Assembly: GCF_913776855.1 (NCBI RefSeq)
Contig: NZ_CAJYQD010000030.1
Span: 1-61,591 of the forward strand
DNA: 61,591 nt
Reading direction: 5' to 3'
Origin: an uncultured Sphingomonas sp.
GTDB lineage: Bacteria; Pseudomonadota; Alphaproteobacteria; Sphingomonadales; Sphingomonadaceae
Shown here: one piece after another, positions 57,675-61,591 of the stretch
How positions within the stretch are numbered: the first letter of the stretch is position 1
Layout of the letters: each line of letters opens with the position of its first letter
Made by a program: the position numbers and the translations under genes
The notes under the pieces: generated by a model
The model's database searches: none
What the model was told of the DNA's origin: nothing
The model's input: only the letters and a program-made list of their open reading frames with translations

Positions 57675-59645
57675 TTGGACTGTCTTCAGCATGTATATCG
57701 GCGCGGGCATATTTTTTGGTGGCGCCGAATTCACCGTTTATTGGATAATGGCACCCTAGATGTCCGGCTGTCGCTGCGGACCACCGACCGGAAGGCAGCG
57801 CGCAACATGGGGGCGGCGCTCACGGCGGTGACGCCGAGGGTGCTGGAGATGCTCGACAGGCGGGCCAGGCAGAAGACCGATATCACCGAGCAGGAGCTCC
57901 AGGCGATCGCCAAGGCGATGTACGAGGAGCGGCTGGCGGAGGTTTGCACCCTGCAGCGATCGACGCCGTACGATGTCGAGAACCACTCGGCCGCCAATCT
58001 GGCGTTCGTCGACTATTTCGAGCGGCTGAAGAACCAGGGCGGTCGCATGTCCTTCCTGCCAGCCGAAGAGCGAAAGTTGCAGGCGGAGGGCTGGAGCGCG
58101 CAGCGGATCGCCGACCTGCGCAGGATCATCGCCATGCGGGAGGAGCAAGGGGCCGACCCGATCCGGCAGGACGAGATCGATCGCCATCTTGCCGCCGCCG
58201 GCTTCGCGGTCGATGACCGGCTGCGCTGGATGCTGGAGCTAGCCCTCTATCCGGCCTACCGCGACGCCTATGCCGCCGCAGAGGCGCAGCTTCGAAGTGC
58301 GGCCACGCCCGGGACGGTGGCGCCTGGCAATTCGGCCACGCCTGCACCGGCGCAGCCGTCACCTTCGCCCGTCGCTGGCGTTCATCCTGCGCCGGTCGGT
58401 ACGGCTCTGGGGGTGCCAGAGGACTGGCTGCATTGTACCCCCGTCGAGGCGGCGGAACGGATGATCGCCACGACGCCCCGCCTGTTGGAGCATCGCAAGG
58501 GCGGCAAGCGCGAGAAGGATAGCGTCGGCGAACAGACGCTTCGCCAGATCCGCTGGGCCGCGGTGCTGCTGCAGAAGTCGCTGCCGCCCGGCACGCCGAT
58601 GTGGCGGGTTACCAAGGCGGACATCGTCAAGCTCGACAAATGGTTCGATCAGCTCTCCGTCAACTATGGCAAGGCGGCTGGCGACCACGACCTCGGGCAA
58701 AGCCTGGAACAGGCGGCGGCCGTGTTCGCCGATCGAGTCGAGACGGGCGATGTGCCGATGGATCAGATCGGCTTGTCCACCGGCACCGCAAACAAGCATT
58801 TCAACAAGCTGGGCCAGATTCACAGCTTCACGCGCAAGGCGGTGCACATCGCCGAGCCGATCGACTTCGGCGAGTTCACGGCCCCGATCGACAAGGACGA
58901 ACGCGAGGCGCGGCTGCGCTATACGCGTGAGCAGGGCGAGGCGATCTTCCGCCTGCCGCCATGGACCGGCTGCGTCGGCGTCGAGGAGCGGCTGAAGCCC
59001 GGCTCCAAGGTCATCCACGATGGCCTGTTCTATCTGCTGCTGCTGGTATGGTACACCGGCGCGCGGCGCGAGGAATTGGCCAAGCTCATGCTCGACGATG
59101 TCGAGGAGCGGCATGGCATCGACTATCTGCTGATCCGCCCCACCATCACCGGGCGGATCAAGAACAAGTCCGCCCGGCGCGTGATCGTCATTGCCGACGA
59201 ACTGATCCGGCTTGGCTTCCTGCGCTATGTCGAGGCGATGCGCGCGGCCGGGGAGCAACTGCTGTTCCCCGAATTCGTGCCCGGCGGCGATACCAAGCGG
59301 AAGCTGGGCGACGTCTTCTACAAGCTGTGGTGGATCTATATCGCGCCGAGCGTGCCTGACCGGAAGCGCGGTCAGGCGATGCACTCCGCCCGCCATACCG
59401 TGTCGGACGAGTTGAAGGACCAAGAGGTCTTCATCGAGTTCCGCAACGATCTGCTCGGCCATAAGGGGACCGGTGGCGAGGGCATGACCCGCTATCCGGG
59501 CCGTGCCTCGCTCGAGAAGCTCAAGGCCACGGTGGCGAAGATCCCGATCGTCACCGGCCATCTGTCCGACCAGCGGACCATTTGCCTCCTGCCGCAGAAA
59601 CTGCGGCAGGCGCGCCCGACGCGCGCGAAAGGGGGCCGCGCATGA
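57675..59645 (+). CDS. Tyrosine recombinase (integrase) with DUF6538-type N terminus
   Basis: 656 residues. The best available start is TTG 57675 with GGAAGG eight bases before it; no ATG exists in frame between the previous stop (57582) and the conserved N terminus VYRRGHIFWWRR. Domains: DUF6538-like N terminus, helical region, Pro/Ala-rich linker (about 210-245), core-binding region and catalytic domain. Catalytic residues are Arg near 464 (TGARREELAKL), His-x-x-Arg near 570 (HSARHTV), His near 596 (LLGHKG) and Tyr near 607 (TRYPG). All present, so probably active at the adjacent tRNA-Gln. No excisionase was recognised. Confidence 0.9.
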   Translation: MDCLQHVYRRGHIFWWRRIHRLLDNGTLDVRLSLRTTDRKAARNMGAALTAVTPRVLEMLDRRARQKTDITEQELQAIAKAMYEERLAEVCTLQRSTPYDVENHSAANLAFVDYFERLKNQGGRMSFLPAEERKLQAEGWSAQRIADLRRIIAMREEQGADPIRQDEIDRHLAAAGFAVDDRLRWMLELALYPAYRDAYAAAEAQLRSAATPGTVAPGNSATPAPAQPSPSPVAGVHPAPVGTALGVPEDWLHCTPVEAAERMIATTPRLLEHRKGGKREKDSVGEQTLRQIRWAAVLLQKSLPPGTPMWRVTKADIVKLDKWFDQLSVNYGKAAGDHDLGQSLEQAAAVFADRVETGDVPMDQIGLSTGTANKHFNKLGQIHSFTRKAVHIAEPIDFGEFTAPIDKDEREARLRYTREQGEAIFRLPPWTGCVGVEERLKPGSKVIHDGLFYLLLLVWYTGARREELAKLMLDDVEERHGIDYLLIRPTITGRIKNKSARRVIVIADELIRLGFLRYVEAMRAAGEQLLFPEFVPGGDTKRKLGDVFYKLWWIYIAPSVPDRKRGQAMHSARHTVSDELKDQEVFIEFRNDLLGHKGTGGEGMTRYPGRASLEKLKATVAKIPIVTGHLSDQRTICLLPQKLRQARPTRAKGGRA

Positions 59646-59848
59646 CGCGCCCCGAGCCAGCCCGGCGGGCTGGGCAGAACAGAAGAACGAGGGTGCGCAC
59701 CCAGGTGAGAAGGAGCACGCGCTCCGGCTCTCGCCTGCGCCCTGAAGAGGGAGGAAATAAGGTAGCAGGATGGGTGGTGTATGACACCACCGGCCGCGCA
59801 GCGGGGCCTGCTCCGCGCCGAAGGCTTGTCGCAGGAGAAACGGCGTGA
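59642..59848 (+). CDS. Possible small basic ORF bridging integrase and mobC
   Basis: 68 codons, very rich in Arg, Gly and Ala, no recognised family. Its ATG overlaps the integrase stop (ATGA) and its stop overlaps the mobC start (GTGA), which is the pattern of a real coupled operon. Against it: low complexity, and an 8-bp inverted repeat inside it that looks like a regulatory or transfer-origin feature. Equally likely to be non-coding. Confidence 0.3.
   Translation: MTRPEPARRAGQNRRTRVRTQVRRSTRSGSRLRPEEGGNKVAGWVVYDTTGRAAGPAPRRRLVAGETA
59773..59791. repeat. Inverted repeat upstream of mobC (oriT or operator candidate)
   Basis: GGTGGTGT-ATG-ACACCACC, perfect 8-bp arms, 54 bases before the mobC start. 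Transfer origins of mobilizable elements usually sit beside mobC and contain such repeats near the nick site; an operator for the mob genes is the alternative. Confidence 0.4.
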
Positions 59849-60222
59849 GCCAGAATGACGCGGGCCGAGCTCCTCGGAAGGCGCGCGGCAAGCGTCCGCC
59901 GAGGAAGGATTCCGGCAACCGCATCGTCTTCCGGGTGACTGCCGAGGAGCGGCAGCGCTTGGTCAGCGAGGCCGGCGAAGTGGGAATTTCCACCTACGTT
60001 CGCGCCCGTCTGTTCGGTGGCGGCGTGCGCAATCGTGATGCCCTGCGCAAGATCGCCGCGCTGCACGTCGCGGGTCGCCGCATCCAGCAGCTGGCCGAGA
60101 CGCACGATGTCGACGAGTTCGTGATCGCCACGACGCTCGGCGACGTGTGCACCGCGATCCTGGGGTTGGTCGACGAATTGGACGATGTGGTGGATGGCGA
60201 TGAAAAGGCCGACACCCCGTGA
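59845..60222 (+). CDS. MobC-like relaxosome accessory protein
   Basis: 125 residues from GTG 59845. The N terminus is basic; then comes a ribbon-helix-helix-like segment (NRIVFRVTAEERQRLVSEAG, then ISTYVRARLFGG), the typical MobC/TraJ-like layout, with an acidic tail. MobC helps the relaxase open DNA at oriT. Its stop overlaps the relaxase GTG by 4 bp. Confidence 0.85.
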   Translation: MSQNDAGRAPRKARGKRPPRKDSGNRIVFRVTAEERQRLVSEAGEVGISTYVRARLFGGGVRNRDALRKIAALHVAGRRIQQLAETHDVDEFVIATTLGDVCTAILGLVDELDDVVDGDEKADTP

Positions 60223-61591
60223 TCGTGAAACGCATCCCGGCGCGCCCGGCCGGGCGCAATGCGACCACCGAGCGGGCGAGGCATGCCCGCAACCTTGTCG
60301 ACTATCTCCGGCAGCCCGAGAAGCAGAGCGAGGAGAAGGATTATCAGGTCGCCTATATGCTGCGCGAGAAGCTCGGCGGCACGAAAGGCGAGCGCCTGTT
60401 CCATATCGGTGGTCGCAACTTCGTCAGTACCGCCATCGAGGGGCAACGCGCAGAGATGATCGCCGTCGCGCAGGCGGCGACCCGCAGCCCCAATCCGATC
60501 GACCACTGGCTGCTGAGTTGGCGTGAGGGCGAGTTGCCGACACCCGCCGAGATCGACGAAGCGGTCGGCATGTTCCTCGGGCATCTCGGCGTCAGCGACC
60601 AGCCGTGCATCTATGCTTGCCATGGCGACACCGACAATCGTCACGTCCATATCGCGCTCAACCGCTATGATCCGCTTGCCCGGCGGATGATCGAGATCAA
60701 CGACGGCTTCACGCTCGAGGCAGCGCATCAGGCGGTTGCCCTGATCGTCGATCGGTTTGGCTGGCAGGCCGAAGCCGATGCTCGCTATCAGGTGTTCGAT
60801 GGTCGGGTGGTGATGAGTGCCGGGGCAGCGACGCGCGTCGATGCGGATCGGAAACCGATCTCGCAGAAGGCCGCGGCGTTCGAAACCCGGACGGGCTATC
60901 GTTCCGCGCACCGAATCGCCCAGGAGGAAGCCGTGCCCCTGATCCGGGCGGCGCGATCCTGGGACGCATTGCATCGCTCGCTCGCCGAGGTTGGTATCAG
61001 CTATGACACCATCGGGACGAACGGCGTCATCCTGTCGGTTGGAAACGAGAAGGTACGAGCATCGGCCGTCGATCTGTCGATCACCCGCGTGCGCTTGGAA
61101 AAGCGCCTTGGAGACTTCGTCCCGCGGGCGGCCGCTGTGGAAATCGCGGCCCGTGACGCGAAGAGGGATCGGCTAGCTAAGGCCTTCAGGGCTGATGAAT
61201 ATCGCGGCGAGCTCGAACGGTGGAAAAGGTGGCAGAAAGCCAAGCGCGACGCCGCATCGTCAGAGCATACCACCGATCGTGCACGCGCAGCTGCCCTGGC
61301 CAGGCAAAAGGCGCCCAAACGGCCCGCTCCCAATTTGGAAAGCTGGTATTATGAGCAGGGGGAAGGTGCCTTGGCCGAAGCGTGGCGTCATCGCCATAGC
61401 GCAAGGGCGTTCCCCAGTTTCGGAGTGGGGAGCGGCAAGCGCCCGACCGACCTGCCGTCGATCGATGGATTTCATGCCTATCCCTGCTCGGACGGCGTCC
61501 GCTACGCCCGGAAAGCCGATGGTCCCACAGCCTTCCTCGACAGGGGTGAGACAATCGACGTGATCGCACGGGACGAGGCGGCCATGCTCGC
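60219..61591 (+). CDS. Relaxase (TraI/MobA type), 3' part beyond window
   Basis: 457 codons are open to the right edge from GTG 60219 (GTG 60225 possible). The relaxase domain occupies about residues 1-250: VDYLRQPEK in motif I with a candidate catalytic Tyr, and the metal-binding His triad in HGDTDNRHVHIALNRYD near residue 135. The end of the visible part (GFHAYPCSDGVRYARKADGP and AFLDRGETIDVIARDE) matches an LPD7-type domain found in large relaxases. It nicks oriT and leads the strand during conjugative mobilization. No mating-pair genes are in view. Confidence 0.9.
   Translation, partial: MIVKRIPARPAGRNATTERARHARNLVDYLRQPEKQSEEKDYQVAYMLREKLGGTKGERLFHIGGRNFVSTAIEGQRAEMIAVAQAATRSPNPIDHWLLSWREGELPTPAEIDEAVGMFLGHLGVSDQPCIYACHGDTDNRHVHIALNRYDPLARRMIEINDGFTLEAAHQAVALIVDRFGWQAEADARYQVFDGRVVMSAGAATRVDADRKPISQKAAAFETRTGYRSAHRIAQEEAVPLIRAARSWDALHRSLAEVGISYDTIGTNGVILSVGNEKVRASAVDLSITRVRLEKRLGDFVPRAAAVEIAARDAKRDRLAKAFRADEYRGELERWKRWQKAKRDAASSEHTTDRARAAALARQKAPKRPAPNLESWYYEQGEGALAEAWRHRHSARAFPSFGVGSGKRPTDLPSIDGFHAYPCSDGVRYARKADGPTAFLDRGETIDVIARDEAAML

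Overview
The window looks like chromosome of a sphingomonad (Sphingomonas or a close relative, Alphaproteobacteria). The evidence is high GC content, three large TonB-dependent receptors, Sphingobium-type lig genes for protocatechuate 4,5-cleavage, small sphingomonad families (DUF3297, a Tyr/Arg-rich secreted protein), and dense palindromic intergenic repeats. Housekeeping genes (NAD-dependent DNA ligase, class I fumarase, a tRNA) argue for a chromosome. Assignments rest on reading translations and motifs; no database search was run.

Left edge (1-1729): the 3' end of an MBL-fold hydrolase gene, an intact IS481-type element flanked by a CCTAGG target duplication, and a 20-nt copy of an initiator-tRNA 3' end followed by a tRNA-type terminator. 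This is probably the distal end of an island lying to the left.

Aromatic block (1730-23640): a minus operon (DUF1932 dehydrogenase, ligJ, ligA, ligB, ligC, pobA) and a divergent plus operon (ligK, ligU, ligI) flank a LysR regulator with two DNA-binding domains. Together they encode 4-hydroxybenzoate to protocatechuate and the full 4,5-cleavage route to pyruvate and oxaloacetate. Next come a tannase/feruloyl-esterase-like lipoprotein, a DUF3237 protein, two alpha/beta hydrolases and a TonB receptor, which could supply aromatic acids from esters. A LysR gene then diverges from a Rieske oxygenase-reductase-ferredoxin operon that resembles an aromatic O-demethylase, followed by MarR and MHS-transporter genes.

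Pectin and hemicellulose block (24007-36001): GH43, a large TonB receptor, pectate lyase, ThuA-like protein, type B carboxylesterase, LacI regulator, FAH/MhpD-like hydratase and a hexuronate-type MFS transporter. Four copies of one palindromic motif close to TGACACCGGTGTCA lie at its promoters and suggest a LacI regulon.

Housekeeping and signalling block (36152-57332): EVE protein, secreted Tyr-rich protein, DUF3297, TrhO overlapping a LytS/LytTR pair, a third TonB receptor, DNA ligase, a PAS-GGDEF-degenerate EAL-PilZ protein, fumarase, an otsB-GH15-otsA operon, an ABC exporter, an intracellular PHA depolymerase and a pyridoxamine-oxidase-like stress protein.

Right edge (57470-61591): tRNA-Gln(UUG) followed by a DUF6538-type tyrosine recombinase, a possible small ORF, a MobC-like protein and a relaxase that runs off the window. 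The genes are linked by 4-bp overlaps. This is the integrase end of a mobilizable element, whose cargo lies beyond the right edge.
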